From an uncultured Gammaproteobacteria bacterium (GTDB lineage: Bacteria > Pseudomonadota > Gammaproteobacteria > Steroidobacterales > XN24): a stretch of 64,000 bases of DNA. Made by a program: the position numbers and the translations under genes. The stretch lies in the NCBI GenBank assembly GCA_947259915.1, contig CAMYOC010000051.1, forward strand, positions 62,001 to 126,000, given 5' to 3'. This document shows positions 1-12,636 of the stretch, one piece after another. Below the pieces are notes generated by a model that saw nothing but the letters and a program-made list of their open reading frames with translations, was not told the origin of the DNA and searched no databases. Position 1 is the first letter of the stretch; each line of letters starts with the position of its first letter.

Positions 1-916
1 AGAAGCCTCTCTGGTCGAGATCATAGCGCCCGTTCTCGGTTAGCGTGGGAGTCTCGGCCTCGGTGCGACCACTCTCGTCCCGGTAAAAATACTCGGTCTG
101 GAATTTGAAATTGCGCTGTCGCAGGTTGCCGCCGGGCGCCCACTTCCAGACAAACTCACCGATGTAGATGTTGTTGCCGTCACCATCGAACACCATCCGG
201 CCATCTTCGATCGGTGAGTCACGTCCGTCTACGTCGTAGCGGTACCACGAGAATCCGGTTTTCCAGCTATTGCTCTGATTGAGGTCACCGCCCAATTTGA
301 CGAAGGCAGTACCGGCCCCGACACCATCGTTGGCGCCGCCGGCAGCGGGGAAGCTGTCGCCTTTCATGGCTTCGGCGCCGAGTTCGACAAACAGATCCAG
401 CGGCGCGACCCAGCGCAGCTGGGCGCCCTTATCGGTCAGCGCCTTGCCAAACATGGCGCGATAGACCAGAGGTTCGTCGGCGAAGTCCCAACTGTGCGGA
501 TGAAAGCGGTTGTTGTAGCCCACCGCCGACAGGAATTTGCCGCCCTTCAGGGTAAAGCCGCCGGGCAGGGACAGCGTCTCGAAGTAAGCCTCTTCCAGCT
601 CCACCTCGGTCTCGCCCTCCTCGTCTTTGAACACGACGTCGGCATAACCGTAGAACCAGTCATCGGCGTTGCCGCTGACCACCAGCTCGCTCTCATCCAG
701 GGAGAACCCCTCGGAGGTTAGCCCGGCCTCATCATCGAGCAAAAAGCCCGACATAGCGTAGTCGTCGGGATCATTAGAATAGCTGGAGAACTGGCCGTCC
801 AGGATCAGACTGATGGACGGATTGAATTCGTTACCACTGAACAAGCCCTGGGCGGCGCCCACGGTCGGCAGCAGAACAATCAGTGGGATCACCCAAAATA
901 CGGTCAGCAATCGCAT
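1..916 (-). CDS. Outer-membrane porin-like beta-barrel protein, 3' end beyond window
   Basis: This gene reads leftward off the window edge, so only about 305 N-terminal residues are visible and the ORF track omits it. It begins with a signal peptide (MRLLTVFWVIPLIVLLPTVG then AA). After that come alternating short strands with motifs such as NPSISLILDG, GFSLDESELVVSGN and LVYRAMFG. This resembles proteins usually annotated as zinc-regulated TonB-dependent outer-membrane receptors, although I see no TonB plug domain, so a porin-like barrel is the safer reading. Two ATGs compete (922 and 916); a GAGG sequence is better spaced for 916. A small His/Cys protein lies just upstream on the same strand. 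The zinc link is only inferred from family naming; no Zur box was seen. Confidence 0.6.
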   Translation of the reverse strand, partial: MRLLTVFWVIPLIVLLPTVGAAQGLFSGNEFNPSISLILDGQFSSYSNDPDDYAMSGFLLDDEAGLTSEGFSLDESELVVSGNADDWFYGYADVVFKDEEGETEVELEEAYFETLSLPGGFTLKGGKFLSAVGYNNRFHPHSWDFADEPLVYRAMFGKALTDKGAQLRWVAPLDLFVELGAEAMKGDSFPAAGGANDGVGAGTAFVKLGGDLNQSNSWKTGFSWYRYDVDGRDSPIEDGRMVFDGDGNNIYIGEFVWKWAPGGNLRQRNFKFQTEYFYRDESGRTEAETPTLTENGRYDLDQRGF

Positions 917-989
917 TCGCATCACCTCGCAAGAATCCGGTGCAGAGCCGGGACGCAAGCGCCCCGCGTTGGTACCAAAGCACAAGGAA

Positions 990-1289
990 TCAGACGAGGG
1001 CGGGCGGACCTCTTGCCGACTGCAGAGGGTAGGTTTCAGCGCCGGACAAAACGCCCGCTGACGCCTGCGGGGTATCGATCGCGGCGGGCAGTATCTGCAT
1101 GGCGTCCGGACTTCCGGGGCTGATCGGTTGATCGCCCAACACACAGAGCACACAGGGAACGTCTGCGGGCTGAGCATCGTGGTATGCAGTGTGCAGCAGC
1201 AGGCAGGCATAGCTGCAAAGGACGGCGAGCGCGACGCTCGCCACCCGGCGCCGCGTCAACAATCCTCCACTCGTTGAGGAGCCGCTCAT
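990..1289 (-). CDS. Small hypothetical membrane or secreted protein with His/Cys cluster
   Basis: This 99-residue protein has a basic N-terminus (TRRR), one hydrophobic segment at about residues 16-34, and then a short HTAYHD and CVLC cluster. The C-terminal 45 residues are low in recognisable structure. It ends about 70 bp before the porin-like gene on the same strand, so the two are probably co-transcribed. The His and CxxC residues next to the membrane segment could bind metal, which would suit a metal-uptake operon, but that is inference. I do not recognise a named family with certainty; short DUF2946-type proteins have a similar look. Confidence 0.5.
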   Translation of the reverse strand: MSGSSTSGGLLTRRRVASVALAVLCSYACLLLHTAYHDAQPADVPCVLCVLGDQPISPGSPDAMQILPAAIDTPQASAGVLSGAETYPLQSARGPPALV

Positions 1290-1435
1290 GGAGTCAAAAT
1301 CGTTCCGTTGAAGGCCTTCAGAATCTGCCTGGCACAGAATAGCATGCCCATGCGGTCGGGCAATCGTCGCCCCGCACGTGCTGCATTGTCACCCGGGTCT
1401 GGTAAGCTCCTTCCTCGACGGATGCAGCGCCGCCC

Positions 1436-4580
<3,145 letters not shown>

Positions 4581-4618
4581 CGATGCGGCTCAATAACGAC
4601 TGGCGTGGGCCAGACTCA

Positions 4619-5497
4619 TCAGCGAGCGTTCCCTGCATTGGGATCGTTGAGATAACGGAAGTAGTCGCTGTCGGGCGCCAGCACGAAGATATCGCCATCG
4701 CCGCCCAGCGAGCGCCGATACGCTTCCATGCTGCGATGAAACGCATAGAACTCGGGATCGCGCTCATACGCGGCAGCATAGATCGCCGCCGACTCGGCAT
4801 CGCCCAGACCGCGGATCTCCTCGGACTGGCGGTAGGCCTCAGCCAGCAACACGGTGCGGTCTTTATCCGCACTAGAGCGGATGCGCTCGGCCTCCTCGGC
4901 ACCCTCGGCGCGAAGCTGCGCGGCGGTCCGGGCACGCTCCTGACGCATGCGATTGAATACCGAATCACTGACCTCATCCGGCAGATCCAGACGTTTGACG
5001 CGCACATCCACTACCTCAATGCCGAGTTCCGACGCGGTCAACGAGGCCTTCTCCATCATGTCGTCCATAATCTCGCGCCGATCCGCGGTGACCACTTCCT
5101 GCACCGTGCGTTTGGCAAACTCTGAGCGGATCCCATCCTTGATGATCTCGATAAGACGGTTGGTAGCGATCAGCTCGTCGCCGCCGACGGAACGGTAGTA
5201 CTGACCCGGATCGGTGATGCGCCATTTGACGTAGAAGTCCACCTCGAGGTTCTTTTTCTCCTGGGTCAGGAACTTCTCGTTGGGATTATTGCGGGTCAGG
5301 ATCCGATCATCGTACTTGATGACGTTGTTGACGAACGGGATCTTCGCGTGCAGACCCGGCTCGTAATCAGTGCGGATGATCTCACCGAACTGAAGCTTGA
5401 TCGCGTACTCGCGCTCGTCAACGGTGAACAGAGACAACAGCACGCCACCGACCACGGCGATGACCGCCAACAGGAGCAGATTTCCTTTACCGTTCAT
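4619..5497 (-). CDS. hflC: HflC, SPFH-domain regulator of FtsH protease
   Basis: HflC and HflK form a membrane complex with the SPFH/band-7 fold that encloses and modulates the FtsH protease. This 292-residue protein has one N-terminal transmembrane segment (LLLLAVIAVVGGVLLSLFTV) and the SPFH domain at about residues 20-200 (DEREYAIKLQFGEI, DPGQYYRSVGG). A coiled, charged stretch rich in RxRAxA follows (EGAEEAERIRSSADKDRTVL). The short C-terminus ends NDPNAGNAR. Its ATG overlaps the hflK stop by four bases (ATGA), so the two are translationally coupled, as expected for proteins made in equal amounts. Confidence 0.97.
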   Translation of the reverse strand: MNGKGNLLLLAVIAVVGGVLLSLFTVDEREYAIKLQFGEIIRTDYEPGLHAKIPFVNNVIKYDDRILTRNNPNEKFLTQEKKNLEVDFYVKWRITDPGQYYRSVGGDELIATNRLIEIIKDGIRSEFAKRTVQEVVTADRREIMDDMMEKASLTASELGIEVVDVRVKRLDLPDEVSDSVFNRMRQERARTAAQLRAEGAEEAERIRSSADKDRTVLLAEAYRQSEEIRGLGDAESAAIYAAAYERDPEFYAFHRSMEAYRRSLGGDGDIFVLAPDSDYFRYLNDPNAGNAR

Positions 5498-6636
5498 CGG
5501 CGGTCTCCCCGCGAGCGCGCATCTTCACCAGAGCGCTGCCGCTGTGCATCGCTACCGCCTCCACCTGAGCCGGGACCAGTATCCAGGGTCGGCGCTTCAC
5601 GCATCACGATCTTGTTCTGCCGCTTCATCAGCTGATCCATGGGCAAATAGAGCAGATTGCCGCTGCCATCCGCGTCGAGCATGACCTTGTTGGTGGCCCC
5701 GAACACTGACTCGATCGTCTCCAGATAGAGCCGCTCGCGGGTCACTTCCGGCGCCTTGGAATATTCGTCCAACAGCGCTTCGAACCGGGCCGTCTCACCG
5801 CGCGCGTCGGCGACCACGCGGGCACTGTAAGCCTCGGCATCCAGCACCTGGCGAGCCGCATTACCGCGCGCCCGCGGCACAATATCGTTGGCGTAGGATT
5901 GCGCCTCGAGCCCGAGGCGCTCCTTGTCTTCGCGCGCCTTGATCGCATCTTCCACCGAGGCCTGAACCTGGGGCGGGAAGTTGGCATCCAGCAGGTTGAC
6001 GGAGGTCACCTCCAACCCGGAGCCGTAATCATCCAGGGTGGCCTGGATCAGCGCTTTGGTGCGCTCGGCGATCTCGGTACGGCCCTCGGTCACCACGAAA
6101 TCCAGCGTCGCGCTGCCGACGATCTCGCGGATAGCGCTCTCGGCGACCTCGGCCAGGGTCGATTCCGGGTCGCGGATGTTGAATAAAAAGGCGATGGGAT
6201 CGCCGCGACGGAACTGCACCACGGTGTCCACCACAACCAGATTCTCGTCGGACGTGAGCATCCGGGTCTGATGTTTATAGCTGTCGACAGCCGCGACATT
6301 GACCGTGTCCACCTGTTGTATCGGGAACGGTATGTGCCAGTGCAGACCCGGCATCGTGGTCGAATGATAGCGTCCGAATTGCATCACCACGCCGCGCTCG
6401 GCGTCGTCCACCTTGTAGATCCCCGACAGACTCCACAACACGACGACGATGGCGATGATCACGCCGAGACCCGCTCCGCCGCTGGGTTTTGCGTGGCTCG
6501 ATCCGGATCCGCCACGGCCACCGAACAGACCGCCGAGCTTGCGTTGCAGATCGCGAACGACCTTGTCCAGGTCCGGCGGACCCTGCTGACCACCGTCGTT
6601 CCAGGGGTTGCCGCCGTTCTTCTCATTCCAGGCCAT
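5494..6636 (-). CDS. hflK: HflK, SPFH-domain regulator of FtsH protease
   Basis: This is the partner of HflC in the FtsH-modulating complex. The protein starts MAWNEKNGGNPWNDGGQQGPPDLD, the Trp/Gly-rich cytoplasmic tail typical of HflK. One membrane helix (GVIIAIVVVLWSLSGIYKV) follows, and then the SPFH domain (DDAERGVVMQFGRYHSTTMPGLHW). The C-terminal tail is rich in Gly, Ser, Arg and Asp. The ORF track begins 40 codons earlier, inside the hflX end; the ATG at 6636 gives 380 residues and the family N-terminus. hflX ends 29 bp upstream, so this is one operon from hfq to purA. Confidence 0.97.
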   Translation of the reverse strand: MAWNEKNGGNPWNDGGQQGPPDLDKVVRDLQRKLGGLFGGRGGSGSSHAKPSGGAGLGVIIAIVVVLWSLSGIYKVDDAERGVVMQFGRYHSTTMPGLHWHIPFPIQQVDTVNVAAVDSYKHQTRMLTSDENLVVVDTVVQFRRGDPIAFLFNIRDPESTLAEVAESAIREIVGSATLDFVVTEGRTEIAERTKALIQATLDDYGSGLEVTSVNLLDANFPPQVQASVEDAIKAREDKERLGLEAQSYANDIVPRARGNAARQVLDAEAYSARVVADARGETARFEALLDEYSKAPEVTRERLYLETIESVFGATNKVMLDADGSGNLLYLPMDQLMKRQNKIVMREAPTLDTGPGSGGGGSDAQRQRSGEDARSRGDRR

Positions 6637-6665
6637 AATGTGTTGTCTCGTCCTTTGCCCGCAGA

Positions 6666-7994
6666 TCAAGCTACGGTGCGCGATTGTAGAAAGGTGTTTG
6701 ATGGGGCACAAGGCGGGCGGACCAGCCGCTCCGGCGCCAGCCCTTCGCGGCGGCACATGGCGCGGAAATCCCTTTCCGGTAGCGAGATCACCATATCCCA
6801 GCCACCATCGGCCGCAACGGCGTCCTCGAGTACCGCGTCGAGCTCATAGAGCCGGGCCCGGATCTTCGCCTCTGCGGCGTCCATGTGGATACGTCCTCTG
6901 ACCTGATCGGCGTCGAACACACCGCGGATCGCGTCGACCAGCAGGTCCATCCCCGCTCCAGTGGTAGAAGACAGCCAGACGCGGCTGACGTTCCCCAGTT
7001 CGTCGCGCATCACCCGCGGCGACTCGCCGAGCAGATCGATCTTGTTAAAGACCTGGATCTGTCGCACCTGACCGGCGCCAATTTCGGTCAGCACGTCATT
7101 GACCTGGCCGATGCGATCGCCGCGATGCGGGTCGGCCGCGTCGACCATATGCAACAGCAGCGCCGCGTCCCGGGTCTCCTGCAGGGTCGAACGGAATGCG
7201 GCCACCAGCTCGTGCGGCAAGTCGCGCACGAAGCCGACGGTATCCGCGAGCACGACATGGCGTCCCTCACCGAGCTCGAGCCGGCGCAATGTCGGATCGA
7301 GCGTCGCGAACAGCTGATCGGCGGCAAACACCCCGGCATCGGTAAGCTGGTTGAACAAGGTCGACTTGCCGGCATTGGTATAGCCCACCAGAGAGACTGT
7401 CGGCACCTCGGCCCTGCGGCGCGTGCGGCGGCCTTGTTCGCGCTGCTGGTCGACCCGCTGCAGCCGGCGGTTGAGCTGACGGATTCTCTGGCCGAGCAGG
7501 CGCCGGTCGGTCTCGAGCTGCGTCTCACCCGGCCCGCGCAGACCGATGCCACCCTTCTGCCGCTCCAGATGGGTCCAGCCGCGGACCAGACGCGTGGACA
7601 GATGTTCGAGCTGGGCCAGCTCCACCTGCAGCTTGCCTTCGAAACTGCGCGCGCGCTGGGCAAATATATCGAGGATCAGACCCGCCCTGTCGAGCACACG
7701 ACAGCGCAGCGCGGCTTCCAGATTGCGTTCCTGGCTGGGCGAAAGCTCATGGTTGAACAGTACCAGTTCTGCCTGCTCGGTCTCGACCTGCTCACGCAGA
7801 GCCTCGACCTTGCCGCTGCCGATAAAGAAACGCGAGTCCGGCGCCGGACGGTTGCCAGTGACCGTGGCGCACACATGGGCGCCCGCCGAACGGGCGAGAT
7901 CCTGGAATTCCTCTATCTGCTCCTGGGGTGCGCGGCTTCCGATGCCGACCTGGACGAGGATGGCTCGCTCGCCTAGCTTGGGCCTGTCGAACAA
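6666..7994 (-). CDS. hflX: HflX, ribosome-associated GTPase
   Basis: HflX is a GTPase that binds the 50S subunit and splits stalled or stressed ribosomes. At 442 residues it has an N-terminal HflX domain (ARSAGAHVCATVTGN, FIGSGKVEALRE), a coiled linker, and a G domain with GYTNAGKSTLFNQL, LADTVGFVRDLP and FNKIDLL. The ORF track runs 51 codons further upstream through the hfq 3' end. The true start is most likely the TTG at 7994 (MFDRPKLGERAILVQV), which sits three bases after GGGAGGA and reproduces the family N-terminus. It is co-directional with hfq, 25 bp downstream of it. Confidence 0.95.
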   Translation of the reverse strand: MFDRPKLGERAILVQVGIGSRAPQEQIEEFQDLARSAGAHVCATVTGNRPAPDSRFFIGSGKVEALREQVETEQAELVLFNHELSPSQERNLEAALRCRVLDRAGLILDIFAQRARSFEGKLQVELAQLEHLSTRLVRGWTHLERQKGGIGLRGPGETQLETDRRLLGQRIRQLNRRLQRVDQQREQGRRTRRRAEVPTVSLVGYTNAGKSTLFNQLTDAGVFAADQLFATLDPTLRRLELGEGRHVVLADTVGFVRDLPHELVAAFRSTLQETRDAALLLHMVDAADPHRGDRIGQVNDVLTEIGAGQVRQIQVFNKIDLLGESPRVMRDELGNVSRVWLSSTTGAGMDLLVDAIRGVFDADQVRGRIHMDAAEAKIRARLYELDAVLEDAVAADGGWDMVISLPERDFRAMCRREGLAPERLVRPPCAPSNTFLQSRTVA

Positions 7995-8019
7995 GAATCC
8001 TCCCGCGGTCGCGGCATGC

Positions 8020-8262
8020 CTATTCGCTTTCTCCCGTCTCTTCCGCAGGCGGGATGCGCACATTGCGGGCGGGGACAACGGTTGAGATGGCGTGTTTGTA
8101 GACCATCTGACTGACGCTGTTCTTGAGCAGCACGACGAACTGGTCAAAGGACTCGATCTGACCCTGGAGCTTGATGCCGTTCACCAGATAGATCGAGACC
8201 GGTACCTTCTCCCTGCGTAAAGCGTTGAGGAACGGATCTTGCAAGGTCTGCCCTCTGGCCAT
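8020..8262 (-). CDS. hfq: RNA chaperone Hfq
   Basis: Hfq is the hexameric RNA chaperone that pairs small RNAs with messengers. The 80-residue product has both Sm motifs: [20 protein letters not shown] with [15 protein letters not shown], and the YKHAIST signature. The C-terminal tail is short ([16 protein letters not shown]), as in many non-enteric species. The start at 8262 follows AGGAGAGG closely and gives the standard [10 protein letters not shown]; the ORF track start eight codons earlier is less likely. It lies between miaA and hflX, the usual order. An A-rich leader just upstream may be a self-binding site. Confidence 0.98.
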   Translation of the reverse strand: MARGQTLQDPFLNALRREKVPVSIYLVNGIKLQGQIESFDQFVVLLKNSVSQMVYKHAISTVVPARNVRIPPAEETGESE

Positions 8263-8285
8263 CTGCCTCTCCTGAGATTCCGGCA

Positions 8286-8310
8286 AAGATTTTTGATTTG
8301 GTTTTGGTTG
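8286..8310 (-). promoter_or_regulatory. A-rich leader upstream of hfq, possible Hfq autoregulatory site
   Basis: Read on the minus strand, this is CAACCAAAACCAAATCAAAA followed by ATC, a run of A-R/A-N-type triplets that stands out in GC-rich DNA. It lies about 25-50 bases before the hfq ATG, in the 119-bp miaA-hfq gap. ARN repeats bind the distal face of Hfq, and E. coli hfq is known to be repressed by its own product through the leader. The site is seen; its function here is inference. Confidence 0.35.
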
Positions 8311-8381
8311 CCGCCGACGGGAGAGCAGAGCCGTCCCTGCGAGCTGGGCGTCCCAGATTTAGACTGAGTCTACCATATGGG

Positions 8382-9332
8382 TCAGTCGGCCTGAGCGATT
8401 TTTGAGCGGACATTATCGATCGCTGCAGCGGCTTTATCCACATCCGGGTCGATCCTGCATAAGTCCCTCTCCGCCCTCATCCATGTCAGCTGCCGCTTGG
8501 CCAGTTGCCGCGTCGCGACAATCGCGCGGCGTTCCGCTTCCGCACGATCGTAGTGGCCATCGAGATATTCCCAGAGCTGCCGATAACCAACGGCCCGCAT
8601 CGACGGCAGCTCTGGATTTAGATCGGGGCGCGAGCGGAGATTTTCAACCTCATGCTCGAATCCGGCTTGCAGCATCAGCCGGAAGCGGGCGGCGATCCGC
8701 TCCGCCAGCGCAGCCCGGTCCTCAGGCCATAGCGCCAGCTTGACATAAGACCAGCGGGGGGCTTCCGCGGTGGCCGCCGACTGCAGGGCGCTCAATGTCT
8801 CGCCGGTGAGCCGAAAGACCTCCAGCGCGCGCTGGATGCGCTGGCTGTCGCGCGGGCGGATGCGGGCAGCTGCATCCGGATCGACCCGCCGCAGACGCTC
8901 ATGCATCGCCGGCCAGCCCTCGGCGGCGGCTTCGGCGTCGATCTCGGCGCGCAGGGCGGGATCCGCCTGCGGCAGATCGGCCAGCCCCTGCTGGAGCGCA
9001 CGGAAGTAGAGCATGGTGCCCCCGGCCAGCAATGGGATGCGGCCCGCCGCATGGATCTGCTCCACTTCGCGGCGTGCGTCGTTGACAAAACGACCCGCCG
9101 AATAGGGCTCGGCCGGATCGCAGATGTCGATCAGGCGATGCGGGCAGCGCCGCAGAAACGCCGCATCCGGTTTTGCGGTGCCGATGTCCATATCCCGATA
9201 GACCATCGCCGAGTCCACGCTCACCACATCCAGCGGCAAGGCCTGAGACAACGCGGCGGCAAGTTCGGTCTTGCCGGTCGCCGTCGGCCCCATCAGCAGC
9301 ACGACCGTGGGCAACGAGGAGGATGCGGCCAC
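8382..9332 (-). CDS. miaA: tRNA dimethylallyltransferase
   Basis: MiaA transfers the dimethylallyl group to A37 of tRNAs that read codons starting with U. The 316-residue protein has the P-loop GPTATGKTELA, the conserved Asp in VSVDSAMVYRDMDIGTAKP, and DICDPAEPYSAGRF. RDSQRIQRALEVF and GYRQLWEYLDGHYDRAE are also present, all in family order. The start is a GTG at 9332, three bases after the mutL stop. The amiB-mutL-miaA-hfq order matches other gammaproteobacteria, and miaA is probably read from the upstream promoter of the cluster. Nothing is unusual apart from the GTG start. Confidence 0.97.
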   Translation of the reverse strand: MAASSSLPTVVLLMGPTATGKTELAAALSQALPLDVVSVDSAMVYRDMDIGTAKPDAAFLRRCPHRLIDICDPAEPYSAGRFVNDARREVEQIHAAGRIPLLAGGTMLYFRALQQGLADLPQADPALRAEIDAEAAAEGWPAMHERLRRVDPDAAARIRPRDSQRIQRALEVFRLTGETLSALQSAATAEAPRWSYVKLALWPEDRAALAERIAARFRLMLQAGFEHEVENLRSRPDLNPELPSMRAVGYRQLWEYLDGHYDRAEAERRAIVATRQLAKRQLTWMRAERDLCRIDPDVDKAAAAIDNVRSKIAQAD

Positions 9333-9335
9333 GGA

Positions 9336-11090
9336 TCAGCGGCCGCGGAGAAACAGCCGGTCCAGGTCTTCCATCGGCAGCTGGGTCCAGGTGGGCCGGC
9401 CGTGATTGCACTGATCGCTGCGCTCGGTCCGCTCCATATCGCGCAGCAGCGCGTTCATCTCGGGAATGGTCAAGCGGCGGTTGGCGCGGACCGAACCGTG
9501 ACAGGCCATCATGGAAAGCATCTCGTTGATACGCTCCTCGACCCGGCGGCTGCCGCCCGCACTGGCAAAATCCGACAACACGTCCCGGACCAGTGCCTCG
9601 GCATCAGCCTCGCGCAACAGCGCGGGCACCTGTCTGACCGATAGCGAATCGACGCCCATGCGGCGCAGCTCGAACCCGAGTTTCGCCAGCGCCTCCGCCT
9701 GCTCCTCGGCCAGATCGGCTTCGCTCGCGCTGACGCGCACGCTGACCGGCACCAGCAGCGGCTGTGAGCGGATGGCGCCCTCACCTACCGCCTGTTTCAG
9801 CCCCTCGTAGACGATCCGTTCGTGAGCAGCGTGCATATCCACGAGTACCAGACCGCGCTGGTTTTGCGCCAGGATGTAGACGCCGTGAAGCTGGCCCAGC
9901 GCGGTGCCCAGCGGCAGATCCTCTCCCTCGGCCGCCGGCACCGGCTCAGGCGCGGCAGCCAGTCGCTCGAATGCCGCCAACGCCCCGGGCTCGGAGACGC
10001 CAAGACGCATAGGCCGCTGCGTACCGTGATTGACCTCAGCCGCGAACGCCGGCGCGGCACCCGCCGCCGCTGGCGCGCGGGGCATGTCACCGGCGCGGGT
10101 GCCAGCCAGCGCCTGCTCGACGGTATGGAACAAAAACCCGTGCACGCTGCGGGACTCGCGGAACCGGACTTCGTGTTTGGTCGGATGGGCGTTGACGTCG
10201 ACCAGCGCCGGATCCATCTCCAGATACAACAGATAGGCCGGATGGCGGCCATGAAACAACACGTCACTGTAGCCGGCCCGCACCGCGTGGCTGATGACCT
10301 TGTCCCGCACCATGCGCCCGTTCAGAAAGACGTGCTGCAGGTCGGCCTGGGAGCGCGAGAATGTGGGCAGACCCAGCCAGCCCCAGAGCCGCATCCCCGA
10401 CGCCTGGTGGCTGATAAACATGGCCTGTTCCATAAACGCGGCGCCGCACACCTCGGCCACCCGGCGATCCATCGCTTGCTGGTCCTCCGCCGGGCGCAGA
10501 TCGAACACGGCGCGCTGGTTATGCGTCAGCCGGAACGCCACATCGAAACGGCTCAGCGCCACCCGACGGGCGATGCGATCCAGATGTCCGAACTCGGTGC
10601 GCTCGGTGCGCATGAACTTGCGTCGGGCCGGCGTGTTGTAGAACAGATCACGCACTTCTACGGTGGTGCCGGGCGGATGGGCGGCGGGCTGTCCCGCGTC
10701 GTGGCGGCCGCCCTCGACTTCGAGCCGCCAGCCGGCATCGGCCGCGGCCGGTCGCGAGGTCAGGGTCAGTCTGGACACCGAGGCGATGCTGGGCAGCGCC
10801 TCGCCGCGGAATCCCAGGGTCGCCACCCGCTCCAGATCATCCAGGCTGGCGATTTTGCTGGTGGCGTGTCGCGCCAGCGCCAGCGGCAATTCAACGGCGG
10901 CGATACCGCTGCCGTCGTCACGCACCCGGCACAGCCGCAGACCGCCGTTTTCGACCTCGATCTGGATGCGCCGGGCACCCGCGTCGAGACTGTTTTCGAG
11001 CAGTTCCTTGAGCACCGATGCAGGCCGCTCCACGACCTCGCCGGCAGCGATCTGGTTGACCAGTTGGGAAGGAAGTTCACGGATCGGCAT
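9336..11090 (-). CDS. mutL: DNA mismatch repair protein MutL
   Basis: MutL couples mismatch recognition by MutS to strand incision. The GHKL ATPase motifs are intact: [24 protein letters not shown] and [14 protein letters not shown]. The C-terminal domain carries [13 protein letters not shown] (a DQHA-x2-E-x4-E motif with M for Q), ACHGSVRAN and QCNHGRPTW. These are the marks of nicking-endonuclease MutL proteins rather than the MutH-dependent E. coli type. The protein is 584 residues from the ATG at 11090 ([21 protein letters not shown]). The ORF track extends 103 codons further into amiB, which is not supported. It is followed closely by miaA. Confidence 0.97.
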   Translation of the reverse strand: MPIRELPSQLVNQIAAGEVVERPASVLKELLENSLDAGARRIQIEVENGGLRLCRVRDDGSGIAAVELPLALARHATSKIASLDDLERVATLGFRGEALPSIASVSRLTLTSRPAAADAGWRLEVEGGRHDAGQPAAHPPGTTVEVRDLFYNTPARRKFMRTERTEFGHLDRIARRVALSRFDVAFRLTHNQRAVFDLRPAEDQQAMDRRVAEVCGAAFMEQAMFISHQASGMRLWGWLGLPTFSRSQADLQHVFLNGRMVRDKVISHAVRAGYSDVLFHGRHPAYLLYLEMDPALVDVNAHPTKHEVRFRESRSVHGFLFHTVEQALAGTRAGDMPRAPAAAGAAPAFAAEVNHGTQRPMRLGVSEPGALAAFERLAAAPEPVPAAEGEDLPLGTALGQLHGVYILAQNQRGLVLVDMHAAHERIVYEGLKQAVGEGAIRSQPLLVPVSVRVSASEADLAEEQAEALAKLGFELRRMGVDSLSVRQVPALLREADAEALVRDVLSDFASAGGSRRVEERINEMLSMMACHGSVRANRRLTIPEMNALLRDMERTERSDQCNHGRPTWTQLPMEDLDRLFLRGR

Positions 11091-11145
11091 GGCGAACCGC
11101 GGAGGATACCGGAAATGTCTGGCCGGCGTCCTGCGCCGGACGGTG

Positions 11146-12480
11146 TCAGGAACCGACGCCGGCCGGTATCTGCAGCACCTGACCGATACGGATGCGGTCG
11201 TTCTTGAGTCCGTTTTGCCGGCGCAACGCGGCCAGGGATACGTTGTAGCGCGAGGCGATGTCGGACAGGGTGTCGCCGCGCACGATGATGTGCTCGACCG
11301 GTCCGGTTCGGGTCGCCGGGCCCTCGATGGCGAGCAGCGTGCCGGGCGGCGGATTGTCGTAAAAATAGGCGCGGACACCGTCGACGATGGCGCCGGCAAG
11401 CGCCTCCTGATGCTTCGCGTTCTTGAGCTGTTTCTCTTCGGCGGGATTAGATATGAACGCGGTCTCGACCAGTATCGAAGGGATGTCCGGCGACTTCAGC
11501 ACCAGGAAGCCCGCCCGACCGACATTGGTCCGATGAACCCGACCGACGACACCGAGTCGCGTGAGCACCTGATCGGCGACGCTGGTGCTGGCATCGATGG
11601 CCGCGGTCTGCGACAGATCCAGCAACACCGACGCCAGCATCGCGTCCTTGTCGTCGAGGCTGACGCCGCCGACCAGATCGGCCGCGTTTTCACGTTCGGC
11701 CAGCCAGCGCGAAGCCTCGTCAGAGGCGCCCCGCGGCGATAACACATAGACGGATGAGCCCCTGGCCCGCTGGTTCTTGAACGCATCGGCATGGACGGAG
11801 ACAAAGAGATCGGCGCGTTGACGCCGCGCTCGCTCGATACGTTCCCGCAACGGCACGAAGTAATCGCCGTCCCGGGTCAGATAGGCCTCCATGCCCGGCT
11901 CCCGGTCGATGCGAGCTTTTACGCGTCTGACGATCTGCAGCACGACGTCTTTTTCGCGGGTGCCGCGCCGGCCGATGGCGCCAGGGTCCTTGCCACCATG
12001 ACCGGCATCCAGCGCGACAACGATATTCCTGCCGCGCTCCGCGCCGGGTGTGGCCTTGACCACGCGCTCGGTACGGAGGAGTTCGAGGTCGATCACCAGA
12101 CGGTGACCGCTACTGCCGTCCGGCGGTACCGGGAAGGAACGCGGCCTGGCCGGTTCCGCGAGATCCAGCACCACGCGCGCATCGCCATTGTCGCGGTTGG
12201 CCAGCCGTACCCGCTGCACGATACCGGTCGGACCCGGGACGCCGATGCTGGTCGCATCGATCGTCGTGGCGTGCAGATCGACGACCACCCTGGCCGGGTT
12301 GGACAGGGTGAAGACCGTGTGGCTGACCGGGCGCTTGAGGTCGAGCACGACCCGGGTGGCACCGCTGGCAGCGGCGATCCGGATCTTGTTGACGCCGTCG
12401 CTGCTGGCGCCGATCGCGGCAGCAGCGACCAGAACCAGCGCCGCCGTCACCGCGGCCATTTTTACAGACCAGGTAGACAT
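11146..12480 (-). CDS. amiB: N-acetylmuramoyl-L-alanine amidase with AMIN and LysM domains
   Basis: This periplasmic zinc amidase splits septal peptidoglycan during cell division. The 444-residue protein has an N-terminal signal segment ([17 protein letters not shown]) and an AMIN domain at about residues 30-140 ([18 protein letters not shown]). The Amidase_3 domain follows, with zinc ligands in [16 protein letters not shown], in an Asp/Glu region and in FVSVHADAF, and the catalytic Glu in [11 protein letters not shown]. One LysM repeat closes the protein ([19 protein letters not shown]). Position before mutL and the LysM tail point to AmiB rather than AmiA or AmiC. A GAGGGG ribosome-binding site precedes the ATG. 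Confidence 0.95.
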   Translation of the reverse strand: MSTWSVKMAAVTAALVLVAAAAIGASSDGVNKIRIAAASGATRVVLDLKRPVSHTVFTLSNPARVVVDLHATTIDATSIGVPGPTGIVQRVRLANRDNGDARVVLDLAEPARPRSFPVPPDGSSGHRLVIDLELLRTERVVKATPGAERGRNIVVALDAGHGGKDPGAIGRRGTREKDVVLQIVRRVKARIDREPGMEAYLTRDGDYFVPLRERIERARRQRADLFVSVHADAFKNQRARGSSVYVLSPRGASDEASRWLAERENAADLVGGVSLDDKDAMLASVLLDLSQTAAIDASTSVADQVLTRLGVVGRVHRTNVGRAGFLVLKSPDIPSILVETAFISNPAEEKQLKNAKHQEALAGAIVDGVRAYFYDNPPPGTLLAIEGPATRTGPVEHIIVRGDTLSDIASRYNVSLAALRRQNGLKNDRIRIGQVLQIPAGVGS

Positions 12481-12592
12481 TTCCCCTCGCGTTTCCCCAC
12501 GCTATCCGGGCAAAGAATCAAGCCAATCCCGGACTTATTGTGTTTTTCAAGGATCAACTTTAACCATAGCCGCCCCTGCAGCGCAAGATTCT

Positions 12593-12607
12593 CCTAAAAA
12601 AATTAGG
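12593..12607. repeat. Short AT-rich palindrome in the tsaE-amiB gap
   Basis: CCTAAAAAAATTAGG has 5-bp arms (CCTAA/TTAGG) around an A-run. It lies in the 156-bp gap between tsaE and amiB, the longest break in this otherwise tight cluster, within an AT-rich patch that could hold an amiB promoter. No convincing -35/-10 pair was found. The arms are too short and AT-rich for a strong terminator. Confidence 0.35.
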
Positions 12608-12636
12608 GGCTTGGGGCGTGTAGTTGGCCTATGACC

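Noticed and set aside
9822-11207. 461-codon plus-strand ORF
   Set aside because: It is a shadow of mutL on the opposite strand. 12624-13871 (+) opposite tsaE/nnr and 6885-7976 (+) opposite hflX are of the same kind.
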